64,000 bases of DNA from Tabrizicola sp. (GCF_016793705.1 NZ_JAEULO010000039.1:62001-126000); one strand, 5' to 3'. Counted from the first letter of the stretch, positions 54,007 to 63,734 are shown. The notes: generated from the letters alone by a model not told the origin. Numbers and translations are program-made.

Positions 54007-55053
54007 CTACTCCTGAGTCATCGGCTGCACGATCAATACCTCCAGGTCGCGCTCGGGCGTGTAGTTGGTCTTCTCGATGACGAAGGTCGTCGGGCCGGTC
54101 TTCCTCACCCCCTCGGCGCAGAGCGAGATGACGTTCTTCGGGTCGCCCTTGTCGAGCGTCATGGTGAACTTGCCGATCGGCCCGGCCCAGCTGTTCGCGG
54201 TGCGCAGGACGTAGGAGATGTTCCACGAGGTGCCGTAGTTGCCGAATTCGTCACCCTGCGGGTTCTTCAGCGCCTTGATCATCGCCTTCGAGGTGCCGGT
54301 GTCGATGCAGTACTGATCGACCAGATAGGTCTGGTAGTCCTCGGGCGGGTCGGTCCAGTAGAACAGCCCCCCGGGTGGGCGGTTGGTATAGGAGTGGCTG
54401 ACTTTCACCGATTTCCCCGCGGGGAAGGTTTGCGTCCAGTGATACCGTGTCACGATGGACCATGCGCCCCAGACGTCGGGCGCGATGTCGTTGGCCGGAT
54501 CTCCTGCGTAGTACTCCGCCAGCCCCAGCGCAGCGAGTTCGTTGCGCTTCTCTACCGGGAAGGAGAGCAGCACGTCGCGCACCGTCGCAAAGTCGAGCGT
54601 CAGGGGAATGCCCAGCCGCTCCAGATCGGCGGTCACGTCACGGCCGGGATCGTCATACTGCTTGGAGGGTGGGTTGGCCTCGTCATAGCCGTCCTCCAGC
54701 ACCGCGATCCTGTCGATGGCGACAGTAACCGGCTGGCCGTCGACCGTCGCGGTGAAGCCCACGATATCGGGGCGGGTCAGGTCTTCCGGCAGGTTCATCA
54801 TCGCCTCGTAACCCGACCAGACCGCGATGGGCGGCAGGGGGAAGATCACCTCGCCGGTCACGTCGGTATCGGTGGTGTTGCGGAAGACATAGTCCACCGC
54901 GATGGTGTCGAGCCCGATGAAAAGCCGCTCCTCCTCCATCGCGACGGCATCGGTCTGGCCGAAGGTGAGGCCGGTGGCGGAAAGCCCACCGAAGCCGTCG
55001 TTGGCGAGGGCGGGGCTCGCGAGGAGGAGGGCGGGGACGAGGAAACGGCACAT
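54007..55053 (-). CDS. DUF4424 domain-containing exported protein
   Basis: The 348-residue protein begins MCRFLVPALLLASPALANDGFGG, a Sec signal peptide with a first cysteine at residue 2. The mature beta-rich domain has LTFGQTDAVAMEEERLFIG, TDVTGEVIFPLPPI and SYTNRPPGGLFYW, the DUF4424 pattern. Function unknown; it may act at the cell surface. ATG 55053 has CCGGAGG upstream. Confidence 0.87.
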   Translation of the reverse strand: MCRFLVPALLLASPALANDGFGGLSATGLTFGQTDAVAMEEERLFIGLDTIAVDYVFRNTTDTDVTGEVIFPLPPIAVWSGYEAMMNLPEDLTRPDIVGFTATVDGQPVTVAIDRIAVLEDGYDEANPPSKQYDDPGRDVTADLERLGIPLTLDFATVRDVLLSFPVEKRNELAALGLAEYYAGDPANDIAPDVWGAWSIVTRYHWTQTFPAGKSVKVSHSYTNRPPGGLFYWTDPPEDYQTYLVDQYCIDTGTSKAMIKALKNPQGDEFGNYGTSWNISYVLRTANSWAGPIGKFTMTLDKGDPKNVISLCAEGVRKTGPTTFVIEKTNYTPERDLEVLIVQPMTQE

Positions 55054-55080
55054 GGGAACCTCCGGAGGGGACCCCTGCAT

Positions 55081-55179
55081 CTGACGCCGGAAGCGGGAGT
55101 CCCGCAAGTCCGACCGGGACCGGAGTTTTCAAACTCCGGAGCGATTTCTTGAAGAAATCGGCCTTGCGGTCGGCGTCAG
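55081..55179. repeat. compound palindrome between DUF4424 and MFS genes
   Basis: The outer arms CTGACGCC (55081-55088) and GGCGTCAG (55172-55179) enclose GCGGGA-G-TCCCGC (55093-55105), CCGGAGTTT-TC-AAACTCCGG (55120-55139) and CGATTTCTT-G-AAGAAATCG (55142-55160). It looks like a multi-hairpin repeat unit of the Rhodobacteraceae type. It fills the divergent promoter region. Confidence 0.75.
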
Positions 55180-55219
55180 TGCTTGCCACAACCGGCAGAT
55201 CCCCCCGAAAGGCCATCCC

Positions 55220-56389
55220 ATGCGCATCGGCATCGCAGCCCTCGTTCTCGCCTATGTCCTGAGCCAGTTCTACCGTGCCTTCCTGGCCGTGATGACCCCG
55301 GTGCTGACCGAGGATCTGCACGTCACGGCGGCAGAGCTGGCTTCGGCCTCGGGCTGGTGGTTCCTGGCCTTCGCGGCCATGCAGGTGCCCATCGGCGGCT
55401 GGCTGGACCGGGTGGGGCCGCGTCTGACCGCCGGGGTGCTGATGGCGGTGGGCGCGGCGGGAGCGGTGCTTTTCGCGCAGGCGACGGGAGCGATGCAGAT
55501 CAAGCTTGCCATGGCGCTGATCGGCATCGGCTGTGCGCCGGTGCTGATGGCGAACTATTTCATCTATGCCCGGCAGTTTTCCCCCGCCGTCTTCGGCACG
55601 TTGGCCGCGCTGACGCTCGGGGTGGGGACGCTGGGCAATGTCGCCTCGTCGCTGCCGCTGTCCTGGGCAGTCACGGCCTTCGGCTGGCGCGAGACGGTGA
55701 TGGGCCTGGCCGCGATCACCGGGGTCGTGGCGCTGGCGATCCTGCTGCTGGTGCGCGACCCCGAGCGGCTGGACGGAGCGCGGAGCGGGTCGCTGTGGGA
55801 ATTGCTGAAGATGCCGGTGCTCTGGCCGATCCTGATCATGATGACGGTCTGCTACACCCCCATCGCCGGGCTGCGGGGGCTCTGGATCGGGCCTTATTTT
55901 GCTGATGTCCACGGCGCGGACCAGCTGGAGATCGGGCGGGTCAGCCTGTGGATGGGGTTGGCGATGGTGGCGGGCAACTTCGCCTACGGACCGGTCGACC
56001 GCTGGCTCGGGCGGCGCAAGGCGCTGGTCGTCGCCGGAAACGCGGTGATGCTGGCCTGCCTGGTCGCGCTCTGGTGGTTCGCGGCGGCCCCGCCGGTGGT
56101 GGCTGTGGCGATCCTCGTCGCCGCCGGCTTCTTCGGCGCAAGCTTCCCCATCGTGCTGGCGCATGGCCGGTCCTTCGTGCCTGCGCATCTGACGGGCCGG
56201 GGGGTGACGCTTCTGAACCTTTTCGGCATCGCCCCCATCGGAATTGCCCAGATCGTCACCGGCCGCCTTCATGCCGCGACCGAAGCGACGCCGCCCGCAG
56301 CGCCCTATCAGGCGGTATTCCTGTTCTTCGCCGTCACCACGGCCATTGGTCTTTTCGTCTACCTCTGGTCACAGGACCGGCCGCACTGA
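55220..56389 (+). CDS. MFS transporter
   Basis: The 389-residue protein has twelve helices, with LAYVLSQFYRAFLAVMTPVLTEDL at the start and GGWLDRVGPRLT as the family A-type motif. It has no close specific name. It starts at ATG 55220 after the compound palindrome. Substrate unknown. Confidence 0.87.
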   Translation: MRIGIAALVLAYVLSQFYRAFLAVMTPVLTEDLHVTAAELASASGWWFLAFAAMQVPIGGWLDRVGPRLTAGVLMAVGAAGAVLFAQATGAMQIKLAMALIGIGCAPVLMANYFIYARQFSPAVFGTLAALTLGVGTLGNVASSLPLSWAVTAFGWRETVMGLAAITGVVALAILLLVRDPERLDGARSGSLWELLKMPVLWPILIMMTVCYTPIAGLRGLWIGPYFADVHGADQLEIGRVSLWMGLAMVAGNFAYGPVDRWLGRRKALVVAGNAVMLACLVALWWFAAAPPVVAVAILVAAGFFGASFPIVLAHGRSFVPAHLTGRGVTLLNLFGIAPIGIAQIVTGRLHAATEATPPAAPYQAVFLFFAVTTAIGLFVYLWSQDRPH

Positions 56390-56479
56390 CGCGGGCCCCC
56401 ACGAATCCGCTTTCCCCGGCGCGGGCCATGCGCTAACAGCCGCCCGTCCCCGACGGTGGGGACGGATAGGAGAACCCCG

Positions 56480-57502
56480 ATGGGCTACAAGGTCGTCGTC
56501 GCGGGTGCCACGGGCAACGTGGGCCGCGAAATGCTGAACATCCTCGCCGAGCGCGAGTTCCCGGTGGACGAGATCGCGGCACTTGCGTCGCGCAAGTCCC
56601 TCGGCACCGAGGTCAGCTTCGGCGACAAGACTATCAAGACCAGGGACCTCGACACCTTCGACTTCACCGGCTGGGACATCGCGCTGTTCGCCGTGGGCTC
56701 CGAGGCGACCAAGGTCTATGCCCCCAAGGCCGCCGCCGCGGGCTGCGTGGTGATCGACAACTCCAGCCTCTACCGCTACGACCCCGAGATCCCGCTGATC
56801 GTGCCGGAAGTGAACGCCGATGCGATCCACGGCTATGCCAAGCGCAACATCATCGCCAACCCCAACTGCTCCACCGCGCAGATGGTGGTGGCGCTGAAGC
56901 CGCTGCATGACCGGGCGAAGATCACCCGCGTCGTGGTGTCGACCTACCAGTCCGTCTCGGGCGCCGGGAAGGAAGGCATGGACGAGCTGTGGAACCAGAC
57001 CAAGGCGGTCTACAACCCGACCGACGAGGTTCCGCCGAAGAAGTTCTCCAAGCAGATCGCCTTCAACGTGATCCCGCATATCGACGTCTTCCTGGACTCG
57101 GGCGAGACCAAGGAAGAATGGAAGATGGTGGCCGAGACGAAGAAGATCCTCGATCCGAAGATCAAGGTCACGGCGACCTGCGTCCGGGTGCCGGTCTTCG
57201 TCGGCCATTCGGAAGCGATCAACATCGAGACCGAAGAGTTCCTCGACTGGCAGGAGGCGCAGGACATCCTGCGCGAGGCGCCGGGCGTCATGCTGGTGGA
57301 TAAGCGCGAACCCGGCGGCTACATCACCCCCATCGAATGCGTCGGCGAGTTCGCGACCTATGTCAGCCGGGTGCGGCAGGATTCGACCATCGAGAACGGG
57401 CTGAACCTGTGGTGCGTCAGCGACAACCTGCGCAAGGGCGCGGCGCTGAACGCGGTGCAGATCGCGGAGCTTCTGGGGTCGAAGGTGCTGAAGAAGGGCT
57501 AA
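56480..57502 (+). CDS. asd: aspartate-semialdehyde dehydrogenase
   Basis: Asd makes aspartate 4-semialdehyde for lysine, threonine and methionine synthesis and for diaminopimelate in peptidoglycan. The 340-residue protein has VVVAGATGNVGREML, the catalytic NPNCSTAQ (Cys about 134), YQSVSGAG and RVPVFVGHSEA. TAGGAGAA precedes the ATG at 56480. Confidence 0.97.
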   Translation: MGYKVVVAGATGNVGREMLNILAEREFPVDEIAALASRKSLGTEVSFGDKTIKTRDLDTFDFTGWDIALFAVGSEATKVYAPKAAAAGCVVIDNSSLYRYDPEIPLIVPEVNADAIHGYAKRNIIANPNCSTAQMVVALKPLHDRAKITRVVVSTYQSVSGAGKEGMDELWNQTKAVYNPTDEVPPKKFSKQIAFNVIPHIDVFLDSGETKEEWKMVAETKKILDPKIKVTATCVRVPVFVGHSEAINIETEEFLDWQEAQDILREAPGVMLVDKREPGGYITPIECVGEFATYVSRVRQDSTIENGLNLWCVSDNLRKGAALNAVQIAELLGSKVLKKG

Positions 57503-57538
57503 GGGTTTCTTAACCTTGCTACGGGAGGGTCTTGGCTT

Positions 57539-57973
57539 ATGGCCGAGACCCTTTTTCATTGCGATGATGTGCTGTGGCGGCGGTTCCAGGCGCTGTGCAA
57601 GGCGCGGGACGAAACTCCGGGCGCCGTATTGCGTGACCTGATCCGCCTCGAGGTGAAGCGTCACGACAGCCGCAAAGCGAGGAGGAACGAAGTTCCCGAC
57701 GAGCGGCTCCTCGTTCGCCTTCGGCTCCTCGTCGCAGAAGCGCTGGCGGTTTCCGGCACTTGGGGGCAGTTGCATCTGGCACTTGCCCAGCGGGGTTTGA
57801 AGTTCGTTCCGGCTGGCGGCGGACTTGTCCTGACGGACGCCGCCACCGGAAATACCCTCGCCAAGTCCAGTCAGGTCGGTCCCGCCTACCAGGACCTGGT
57901 ACGTCGTTTCGGGCAAGGCTTTCCGGGCCATCCCCTGCCAGGCATTGCCATCCGGGCGCTGGCCCGGCCCTGA
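57539..57973 (+). CDS. hypothetical protein with N-terminal ribbon-helix-helix-like segment
   Basis: The 144-residue protein has a short N-terminal DDVLWRRFQALCKARDETPGAVLRDLIRLEV segment resembling a ribbon-helix-helix DNA-binding fold, and a C-terminal VPAGGGLVLTDAATGNTLAKSSQVGPAYQDLVRRFG resembling part of a relaxase. No named family. Codons 44-65 overlap a GAGGAG/CTCCTC-rich inverted repeat. A GGAGG site lies about ten bases before the ATG. Confidence 0.6.
   Translation: MAETLFHCDDVLWRRFQALCKARDETPGAVLRDLIRLEVKRHDSRKARRNEVPDERLLVRLRLLVAEALAVSGTWGQLHLALAQRGLKFVPAGGGLVLTDAATGNTLAKSSQVGPAYQDLVRRFGQGFPGHPLPGIAIRALARP
57680..57740. repeat. GC-rich inverted repeat inside the 57.5-kb hypothetical ORF
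   Basis: CGACGAG and CTCGTCG arms (with CTCCTCG and CCTTCGG inner units) surround the codons of residues about 48-65. The right portion resembles the tsaB-adjacent repeat over 18-19 bases. It may be the same repeat family. Confidence 0.4.
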
Positions 57974-58029
57974 GCCCTTGCACTTGCCCGCCGCACGGGC
58001 TTTCCTGTCCACCCGGCAGGAGACCCCCG

Positions 58030-58854
58030 ATGACCCAGATGCTTCCCCTGAACGACGGCCGCCATATCCCGCAACTGGGCTTCGGCCTCTGGCAGGTCCC
58101 CGCCGCCACGACGGCGGAAACCACCGCGACCGCCCTGAACCTCGGCTACCGGCTGGTCGACGGCGCGGCGATCTACGGCAACGAGGCAGGCCAGGGCGAG
58201 GGCATCCGCCGTTCCGGCCTGCCGCGTGAGCAGGTCTTCGTCACCACCAAGGTCTGGAACAGCGAGCAGGGTTTCGACAAGACCCTGCGTGCGGCAGAGG
58301 CCAGCCTGAAGCGGCTGGGTCTGACCCATGTCGATCTGCTGCTGATCCACTGGCCCTGCCCCAGGAAGGACCTCTACCTCGACACCTGGCGCGCGCTGAT
58401 CCGGCTGCGCGAGGAGGGGCGCGCCACCTCCATCGGCGTGTCGAACTTCCAGGAGCCGCAGCTCACCCGCCTCATCGGCGAAACCGGCGTCACCCCGGTG
58501 CTGAATCAGGTGGAGATCAACCCGAGGCTCCAGCAACCGGCCCTCCGCGCCTTCCATGCGAAACACGGAATCGTCACCCAAAGCTGGACGCCGCTCGGCC
58601 AGGGGAAAAGCTTCGAGACCGCCCCCGTGCAGGCTGCCGTCCGCCGCACCGGCAAGAGCCCGGCGCAGGTGATCCTGCGCTGGCATCTCCAGATCGGCGC
58701 CGCGGTCATCCCGCGCTCGACCCGCGAGGCGGGGCTGCGCGAGAACCTGAACCTCTTCGACTTCGCCCTGACCGAAGCGGAGATGGCCGCCATCGCCACC
58801 CTGGACGAAGGCCAACGCTGCGGCCCCGATCCCGCGCGGTTCGAGATGGATTGA
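58030..58854 (+). CDS. aldo/keto reductase
   Basis: The 274-residue NADPH reductase has the AKR tetrad pattern VDGAAIYGNE (Asp/Tyr), FVTTKVWN (Lys), LLIHWPCP (His), plus SIGVSNF and VIPRSTREA (cofactor). It is in the 2,5-diketo-D-gluconate reductase-like branch. ATG 58030 has CAGGAG upstream. Confidence 0.93.
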   Translation: MTQMLPLNDGRHIPQLGFGLWQVPAATTAETTATALNLGYRLVDGAAIYGNEAGQGEGIRRSGLPREQVFVTTKVWNSEQGFDKTLRAAEASLKRLGLTHVDLLLIHWPCPRKDLYLDTWRALIRLREEGRATSIGVSNFQEPQLTRLIGETGVTPVLNQVEINPRLQQPALRAFHAKHGIVTQSWTPLGQGKSFETAPVQAAVRRTGKSPAQVILRWHLQIGAAVIPRSTREAGLRENLNLFDFALTEAEMAAIATLDEGQRCGPDPARFEMD

Positions 58855-58955
58855 CGCAAGCCGGAGCGAATTCCTTGGGACGGGTTTCCCGCCCTTGCCG
58901 CCCCTGCCGCGCCGGGCCTACCTTTCGCGCGACATCCAACCGAAAGGCCCCGCCG

Positions 58956-60587
58956 ATGCGCGCGCTGATTGCCGTTCTTCTCGCCTCCACCGCCTTGCCC
59001 GCCTGCGCCGACACCATCGCAGCGACCAGCCGGATCACCGCCGTCACCGTCTACCCCGACGGCGCAAAGCTGACGCGCGAGGTCAGCTTCACCGCCCCCT
59101 CCGCCGGGCCGCATGAGTTGCTTGTCACCGACCTGCCCTATGACAGCGACCCGGGCCTCATCCGTCTTGCGCCCTCTGAAGGCCTGCAACTCGGGGCCTT
59201 CAACCTGCGCGCCGACCGCCTGCCCCCGCGCGAGGACCCGCTGACCGAGGCGCAGAAGGCTGCCAAAGCTCAGGTCGAGGCCGCCGAGGCCACCGCCGAC
59301 CAGGCCCAGCTGGCGCTGGAGGCAGTCACGGCGAAGGTCGAGGCCGCCGAGGCGCAGGTGCGGTTCCTGTCCTCGTTCACCGGCGCGCTGCCGGACGGGG
59401 CCACGCCCGACACGATCAAGTCGATGGCGGCGATGATCGGCGCCGAGACGCTGGCGGCCCGGCAGGCCGCGCTGGCCGCCAAGGCCGAGTTGCCGCCCGT
59501 CCGCAAGGCCGTGACCGAGGCGCAGGACGCGCTGGCGAAAGCGCAGGCCGCCTATGACGCGCTGCCGTCCGCCGACATGGACTACACCGCGCTGTCGGTC
59601 GCTGTGAACGTCGCTGAAGCTGGCGAGCAGACCGTCACCGTCACGCAATATGTCGGCAATGCCAGCTGGAGGCCGGTCTACGACCTGAACCTGACCCGCG
59701 CGGGCGACGATGCGCTGGTGCTGAGCCGATCGGTCCTCGTGACGCAATACACGGGCGAGGACTGGGCGGGGGTTGCGCTGACACTGTCCTCTTCGCGACC
59801 TTCGGAGCAGGCCGCGCCATCGCAGCTCTGGCCTGAATTGCGCACCATCGGGCCAGAGGTGGAGGCTTACGATCTGGCGCGCAAGTCGGACATCGCGGGT
59901 GGTGTCATGGCCCAGGGCGAGGTCGTCGCCGAAGCCGCCCCCGCCCCCATCACGGCAGGCGCCGCGATGGAGGGCGACACCGTCGTCTACAACTACCCCG
60001 AGCCCGTCACCGTTGCGACCGGGGCCGAGGACCTGCGGCTGGCGCTCGACAGCCTGTCGTTCGCGCCGGTGATCGAGGCTGTCGCCGTTCCGCGTCTCGA
60101 CAAGACCGCCTTCGTCATGGCGAGCTTCACCAACGCCAGCGACGAGCCGCTCTTGCCCGGTCAGGCCATGCTGTTCCGTGAGGGCGTGCTTGTCGGCTCC
60201 ACCTGGCTGGACGTGATCGCGCCGGGGGTGGAAACCGACGTGGCCTTCGGCGCGCTGGAGACTGTGCGGGTCAAACGCGAGATGCCGAAGCGGGCCGAGG
60301 GCGAGACCGGGGTCTTCACCAGCGCCAACCAGCAAAGCGAAAGCGCGGTGATCACGGTCGAGAACACCGGGGACGAGGCCTGGCCGGTCCGCATCCTGGA
60401 CCAGGTGCCCTACAGCGAGCAGGACGATCTGGAGATCGAGGTCTCCGCCTCGCCCGAGCCGACGGAAACCGACGTCGAGGGCCAGCGCGGCATCCTCGCC
60501 TGGGAGTTCGAGCTGGCGGCAGGGGGCAAGGAAACGATCACCCTGGAACAGGTTCTGACCTGGCCCGAGGGCATGGTCCTGCGCTGA
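58956..60587 (+). CDS. MuiA/DUF4139 family exported protein
   Basis: The 543-residue protein has a signal peptide (ALIAVLLASTALPACADT), an N-terminal DUF4140 strand set (RITAVTVYPDGAKLTREVSF), a coiled-coil region (about 110-210, rich in AEATADQAQLALEAV), and a C-terminal DUF4139 beta domain (VTVTQYVGNASWRPVYDLNL). Mucoidy inhibitor A family; molecular role unknown. ATG 58956 is preferred; the open frame begins 35 codons earlier. A hairpin follows at 60609. Confidence 0.9.
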   Translation: MRALIAVLLASTALPACADTIAATSRITAVTVYPDGAKLTREVSFTAPSAGPHELLVTDLPYDSDPGLIRLAPSEGLQLGAFNLRADRLPPREDPLTEAQKAAKAQVEAAEATADQAQLALEAVTAKVEAAEAQVRFLSSFTGALPDGATPDTIKSMAAMIGAETLAARQAALAAKAELPPVRKAVTEAQDALAKAQAAYDALPSADMDYTALSVAVNVAEAGEQTVTVTQYVGNASWRPVYDLNLTRAGDDALVLSRSVLVTQYTGEDWAGVALTLSSSRPSEQAAPSQLWPELRTIGPEVEAYDLARKSDIAGGVMAQGEVVAEAAPAPITAGAAMEGDTVVYNYPEPVTVATGAEDLRLALDSLSFAPVIEAVAVPRLDKTAFVMASFTNASDEPLLPGQAMLFREGVLVGSTWLDVIAPGVETDVAFGALETVRVKREMPKRAEGETGVFTSANQQSESAVITVENTGDEAWPVRILDQVPYSEQDDLEIEVSASPEPTETDVEGQRGILAWEFELAAGGKETITLEQVLTWPEGMVLR

Positions 60588-60608
60588 ACCGGGTGGCGGC
60601 GGCAGGAC

Positions 60609-60634
60609 AAGGCCGGGCCGACGTGCCCGGCCTT
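60609..60634 (+). terminator. hairpin after the MuiA-family gene
   Basis: AAGGCCGGGC-CGACGT-GCCCGGCCTT forms a perfect ten-base stem followed by CTGGCCGTTTCTCC. It is a plausible terminator. Confidence 0.7.
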
Positions 60635-60694
60635 CTGGCCGTTTCTCCCCCCGAAGTTGCCCGGATGGCCGTGACTTCACGTCAGCGCCTGATC

Positions 60695-60724
60695 TGACGT
60701 GACGTCACAGTGACGTTAGCGTCA
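60695..60724. promoter_or_regulatory. tandem TGACGT palindromes upstream of the MerR gene
   Basis: GTGACGTCAC (60699-60708, perfect) lies inside TGACGTGACGTCA (60695-60707), and TGACG-TTAG-CGTCA (60711-60724) follows at once. The second resembles the LiuR-type operator known for MerR regulators of branched-chain and fatty acid genes. They lie 73-102 bases before the MerR start. Confidence 0.6.
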
Positions 60725-60796
60725 ACTGCTCTGGTAATCGTGGGGCCGGGCTCGCATCTGCCGCCGCACAGATGCAACCCAATAACGAGTGAGCCC

Positions 60797-61198
60797 ATGA
60801 ATACCGACATTCCGACCGACGTGATGACCATCCGCGAGATGTGCGAGGCCTATGAGGTGACGCCCCGCACGCTCCGGTACTACGAGGCCAAGGAACTGCT
60901 GACCCCGATCCGCATCGGGACACGGCGGCTTTTCACCCGGCGCGACCGGGCGCGGCTGGCGCTGATCCTGCGCGGAAAGCGCTTCGGCTTCAGCCTGGAG
61001 GATATCCGGCAGACGCTGGACCTCTACGATCGCGACGGCGGGCTGACTGCCCAGCGGCAGAAGGCCTACGATCTGGCCGTGAAGCGGCTGGCGGAAATGG
61101 AAACCCAGCGCGCCGAGCTGGACCTGGCCATTGCGGACCTGAAGGCCGAGCTGGCCGATGCCGAAGCCAAGGGTCTGGTGCCCCGGCGCGCGGCCTGA
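60797..61198 (+). CDS. MerR-family regulator of acyl-CoA metabolism (LiuR-like)
   Basis: The 133-residue protein has the MerR DNA-binding domain (TIREMCEAYEVTPRTLRYYEAKELLTPIRIG) and a coiled coil (KRLAEMETQRAELDLAIADLKAEL), without a metal-binding tail. It is followed by an acyl-CoA dehydrogenase, as for LiuR/PsrA-type regulators. Related to 26000-26380. The TGACGT repeats upstream are probable operators. Confidence 0.87.
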   Translation: MNTDIPTDVMTIREMCEAYEVTPRTLRYYEAKELLTPIRIGTRRLFTRRDRARLALILRGKRFGFSLEDIRQTLDLYDRDGGLTAQRQKAYDLAVKRLAEMETQRAELDLAIADLKAELADAEAKGLVPRRAA

Positions 61199-61246
61199 AC
61201 GATCCGCGCCCGGCGCGCGGCACTGACAAGGGAAGAGGAAAAAGAG

Positions 61247-63019
61247 ATGGCCAGCTACACCGCCCCCGTGAAGGACATGCAGTTCCTGCTGCACGACCTG
61301 CTCAAGATCAGCGAAGCCGACATTCCCGGCTATGCCGATCTGGAACAAAGCTTCACCGGGGCCGTGCTGGACGAGGCGGCGAAGGTCGCGCAGGACATCC
61401 TCACCCCCCTGAATGCCGTGGGCGACACCGAAGGCTGCCACCTGGAAAACGGCGTCGTTCGCACGCCGAAGGGCTTCAAGGAGGCGTTCCGCACGCTGTC
61501 CGAAGGCGGCTGGATGTCGCTGGACGCGGCACCGGACTATGGCGGACAGGGCCTGCCCTACCTGATGCACACGGTGGTGAACGAGACCTTCGTCTCGGCC
61601 AACATGGCCTTCAACATGTACCAGGGCCTGACCCACGGCGCCTATTCGGCGATCCTGGTGCACGGGACGGACGAGCAGAAGGCGAAATGGCTGCCGAAGC
61701 TTGTCACCTGCGAGTGGACCGGCACGATGAACCTGACCGAACCGCATTGCGGCACCGACCTCGGGCTTCTGCGCACCAAGGCCGAACCGCAGGCGGATGG
61801 GTCCTACAGGATCACCGGGCAGAAGATCTTCATCTCGGCGGGCGACCACGACATGGCCGAGAACATCGTGCACCTCGTGCTGGCGAAAGCGCCGGGCGGT
61901 GGTGAGGGGACGAGGGGCATCAGCCTCTTCATCGTGCCGAAGGTCATGGTGAACGCTGACGGTTCGCTCGGCGCCCGCAATGCCGTCTCGGTCGGCAAGG
62001 TCGAGGAGAAGATGGGCATCCACGGCAATGCCACCTGCGTGATGAACTATGACGGGGCGACCGGCTGGCTGTTGGGGGACCTCCACAAGGGCATGAAGGC
62101 CATGTTCACGATGATGAACGAGGCCCGCCTTGGCGTGGCGCTGCAGGGCTATGCCGTGGCCGAAGCGGCCTACCAGAACTCGCTCGCCTACGCGAAGGAC
62201 CGGCTTCAGGGCCGTGCCGTGACCGGGGCGGAGAACCCCAAGGGCCCGGCGGATCCGCTGATCGTGCATCCCGACATCCGCCGCAACCTGATGGAGCAGA
62301 AGAGCTTTGTCGAAGGGGCCCGCGCGCTGACCTATTGGGGCGCGACTCTGATCGACCGGGCGCATCACGGCGATGCAGACGCGGACGGGCTGATCGGTCT
62401 TCTGACCCCGGTCCTGAAAGGCTTCCAGACCGACAAGGGTTTCGAGATGGCGGTGCAGGCCCAACAGATCTTTGGCGGGCACGGCTATATCGAGGAACAG
62501 GGTATGTCGCAGTTCGTGCGCGACGCCCGCATCGCCCAGATCTATGAAGGCGCGAACGGCGTGCAGGCGCTGGACCTGGTGGGCCGCAAGCTTGCAACCG
62601 ATGGCGGCAAGCATGTGATGGCCTTCTTCGAGATGGTCAAGGCCGAGTGCAAGGCGCATGACGGCGACGAGCGGATGACGGGCTTTGTCGAACCGCTGAA
62701 GGCCGCGTCGAAGCAGATGCAGGCGGCGGGCATGTTCTTCATGCAGCAGGGCATGAAGAACCCCAATGCCGCGCTGGCCGGGTCCTATGACTTCATGCAC
62801 CTGATGGGCCATGTCTGCCTGGGCCTGATGTGGACCCGGATGGCCAAGGCCGCCCATGCCGCGCTGGATGCGGGCGCGGGCGACCGTGCCTTCTATGAGG
62901 CGAAGGTCGCGACGGGCCGCTTCTACATGGCCCGCCAGCTTCCGGCCTGCGCCGCGCATCTGGCACGCATCGAAAGCGGTGCCGATCCTGTGATGGCACT
63001 CGCCGTCGAGGCGTTCTAG
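61247..63019 (+). CDS. acyl-CoA dehydrogenase with C-terminal domain (DmdC-like)
   Basis: The 590-residue FAD enzyme has [78 protein letters not shown] (catalytic Glu region) and an extra C-terminal domain ([20 protein letters not shown]). This layout is that of the long/branched-chain or 3-methylmercaptopropionyl-CoA (DmdC) dehydrogenases. Which one cannot be told from sequence. It follows the MerR gene by 48 bases. Confidence 0.93.
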   Translation: MASYTAPVKDMQFLLHDLLKISEADIPGYADLEQSFTGAVLDEAAKVAQDILTPLNAVGDTEGCHLENGVVRTPKGFKEAFRTLSEGGWMSLDAAPDYGGQGLPYLMHTVVNETFVSANMAFNMYQGLTHGAYSAILVHGTDEQKAKWLPKLVTCEWTGTMNLTEPHCGTDLGLLRTKAEPQADGSYRITGQKIFISAGDHDMAENIVHLVLAKAPGGGEGTRGISLFIVPKVMVNADGSLGARNAVSVGKVEEKMGIHGNATCVMNYDGATGWLLGDLHKGMKAMFTMMNEARLGVALQGYAVAEAAYQNSLAYAKDRLQGRAVTGAENPKGPADPLIVHPDIRRNLMEQKSFVEGARALTYWGATLIDRAHHGDADADGLIGLLTPVLKGFQTDKGFEMAVQAQQIFGGHGYIEEQGMSQFVRDARIAQIYEGANGVQALDLVGRKLATDGGKHVMAFFEMVKAECKAHDGDERMTGFVEPLKAASKQMQAAGMFFMQQGMKNPNAALAGSYDFMHLMGHVCLGLMWTRMAKAAHAALDAGAGDRAFYEAKVATGRFYMARQLPACAAHLARIESGADPVMALAVEAF

Positions 63020-63097
63020 GCTTCGACCGACAGGCGGGCCTGACAGGGCAAAGTCCCGCAGGCCCTCCTGATTGCTATGACTGTCGGGGAGGACGGC

Positions 63098-63724
63098 ATG
63101 AAACTCTACTGTTTCGGTGAAAGCGGCAACGCCTACAAATGCGCGCTGGCGCTGGAGATGACGGGCGCCACCTGGGAGCCGGTCTTCGTGGACTTCTTCA
63201 AGGGCGAGGCGCGATCGCCTGAATTCCGCAAGATCAACGAGATGGGCGAAGTGCCCGTGCTGGTCGACCGGGACCTGACGCTGACCCAGTCGGGCGTTAT
63301 CCTTGACCACATCGCGGCCTCGACCGGCAAGCTGGGGGGCACCTCCGACTTTGACCGGCAGGAAATCCTGCGCTGGCTGTTCTGGGACAACCACAAGCTT
63401 TCCACCATGATCGGCACCACGCGGTTCCTGATGAACTTCCTGCCCGCCGGCAAGCGCCCCGAAGGCGTGATCCCCTTCCTGCAAGGCCGCCTGAAGGCCG
63501 CCTACACCATCCTGAACGACCACCTCGCCAGCCGCGACTGGATCGTCGGCGAGGCGCCCACCATCGCCGATCTGTCGTGCTGCGGCTATCTCTACTACCC
63601 CGAGCCATACGGCTTTGACCGCAAGGACTGGCCAAATGTCGATGCCTGGCTTGACCGGATTGCAGGTCTGCCCGGCTGGAAACATCCCTATGATCTGATG
63701 CAGCGGGCCTTCCCCGCCACCTGA
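63098..63724 (+). CDS. glutathione S-transferase family protein
   Basis: The 208-residue protein has MKLYCFGESGNAYKCALALEM, GEVPVLVDRDLTLTQSGVILDHI (cis-Pro and Gln-Ser GSH site) and a C-terminal helical domain with ADLSCCGYLYYPEPYG. It sits in a fatty-acid catabolism cluster, which suggests detoxification or isomerisation of acyl-CoA or related substrates. GGGGAGGACGGC precedes ATG 63098. Confidence 0.9.
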   Translation: MKLYCFGESGNAYKCALALEMTGATWEPVFVDFFKGEARSPEFRKINEMGEVPVLVDRDLTLTQSGVILDHIAASTGKLGGTSDFDRQEILRWLFWDNHKLSTMIGTTRFLMNFLPAGKRPEGVIPFLQGRLKAAYTILNDHLASRDWIVGEAPTIADLSCCGYLYYPEPYGFDRKDWPNVDAWLDRIAGLPGWKHPYDLMQRAFPAT

Positions 63725-63734
63725 GGAGACGACA

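Noticed and set aside
58506-60680. A 720-codon minus-strand frame opposite the aldo/keto reductase and MuiA-family genes.
   Set aside because: Antisense shadow with no recognisable domain; the plus-strand genes have clear family motifs and signal peptide.
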